NCBI GenBank assembly: GCA_003402745.1
Contig: QQND01000025.1
Coordinates: 1 to 37,612, forward strand
DNA from: Verrucomicrobiota bacterium
Lineage (GTDB): Bacteria > Verrucomicrobiota > Verrucomicrobiia > Chthoniobacterales > Chthoniobacteraceae
DNA: 37,612 nucleotides
Reading direction: 5' to 3'
The notes beneath the pieces are model-generated. The model was not told where the DNA came from. It saw nothing but the letters and a program-made list of their open reading frames with translations, and did no database searches. A program made the translations under genes and the position numbers. This document shows, in pieces, positions 37,334 through 37,612 of this stretch; the stretch's first letter is position 1, and every line of letters begins with the position of its first letter.

Positions 37334-37612
37334 ATGTTGCTTCGAGAAACACTGCAAGCCGTTCTGGCCACGTCGGGCGCTGGGGAAGTTGCCGACCATG
37401 AGGTGACGCGGCTTTTTCAGCCGGCATGGAAGGCGGAGGCTGCCTCCCATGCGCTCGTGCTCACCGGGGTGCGGCGGTGTGGGAAAAGTACGCTGCAAGG
37501 CCAGATCCGGCGTAGGATCAAGGGTGCATCCGTCACCATAAACTTGGAAGATACACGCCTGTATGGGTTGGGACCTGAGGACTTCGCTACCATGATGTCG
37601 ATCCTAGATGCC
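37334..37612 (+). CDS. AAA_14/DUF4143-type ATPase, 5' part only
   Basis: The reading frame opens at ATG 37334 and is still open after 93 codons at the window end. Residues 41-53 read LVLTGVRRCGKST, a Walker A typical of the AAA_14 predicted ATPases. INLEDTRLYGLGPEDF (about 69-84) is the conserved stretch that follows it in this family. Complete members have about 380-450 residues with a C-terminal DUF4143 domain. Their function is poorly known, and they are common in accessory regions. The leader (37068-37333) has no other gene that I can support. Confidence 0.85.
   Translation, partial: MLLRETLQAVLATSGAGEVADHEVTRLFQPAWKAEAASHALVLTGVRRCGKSTLQGQIRRRIKGASVTINLEDTRLYGLGPEDFATMMSILDA

Overview
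The window looks like chromosomal DNA from a member of the Verrucomicrobiota, or a close relative in the PVC group. This is inferred from gene content, since no marker search was possible. The supporting signs are two very large secreted beta-propeller/HEAT proteins of the kind abundant in PVC bacteria, one ending in a cytochrome c module and one in a blue-copper module. There is also a secreted sulfatase, a Bacteroidetes-like (type B) succinate dehydrogenase, an autotransporter, and a general lack of Shine-Dalgarno sequences. The DNA is fairly GC-rich.

Positions 1-9.9 kb: tRNA-Gln(UUG), the potassium transporter gene kup, and recN are followed by the information-processing cluster rplS-rnhB-yraN. 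Convergent to it is a tight minus-strand operon, nrdR - unknown gene - HIT hydrolase. A minus-strand secreted sulfatase and a lone plus-strand trpD follow.

Positions 9.9-26.4 kb: almost all genes are on the minus strand and concern central and respiratory metabolism. They are sdhCAB; lutABC (L-lactate oxidation) with a propeller-HEAT-cytochrome c protein downstream; an NlpC/P60-like lipoprotein; a small membrane protein; acs (acetate activation); and mpl (murein tripeptide recycling). The exception is thiC, on the plus strand. thiC and the cytochrome protein converge on a strong bidirectional terminator. Lactate, acetate and succinate oxidation would feed acetyl-CoA, pyruvate and electrons into one respiratory network.

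Positions 26.4-33.3 kb: mutS, then a 1159-residue SGNH-propeller-HEAT-cupredoxin fusion on the plus strand, then about 500 bp without a gene that carries a REP-like array of small palindromes.

Positions 33.3-37.6 kb: a minus-strand phytase-like esterase fused to an autotransporter barrel, then an accessory-looking stretch. That stretch holds the C-terminal remnant of a tyrosine recombinase, several perfect small palindromes (one operator-like, 19 bp) and a small unknown gene. The window ends inside the 5' part of an AAA_14/DUF4143-type ATPase gene.

Most of the window is well-conserved housekeeping DNA. The least explained parts are the two giant propeller proteins, the phytase-autotransporter fusion, the unknown gene in the nrdR operon, and the palindrome-rich segments at 33.0-33.2 and 36.0-36.8 kb. 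I did not find a clear new defence system or CRISPR array.
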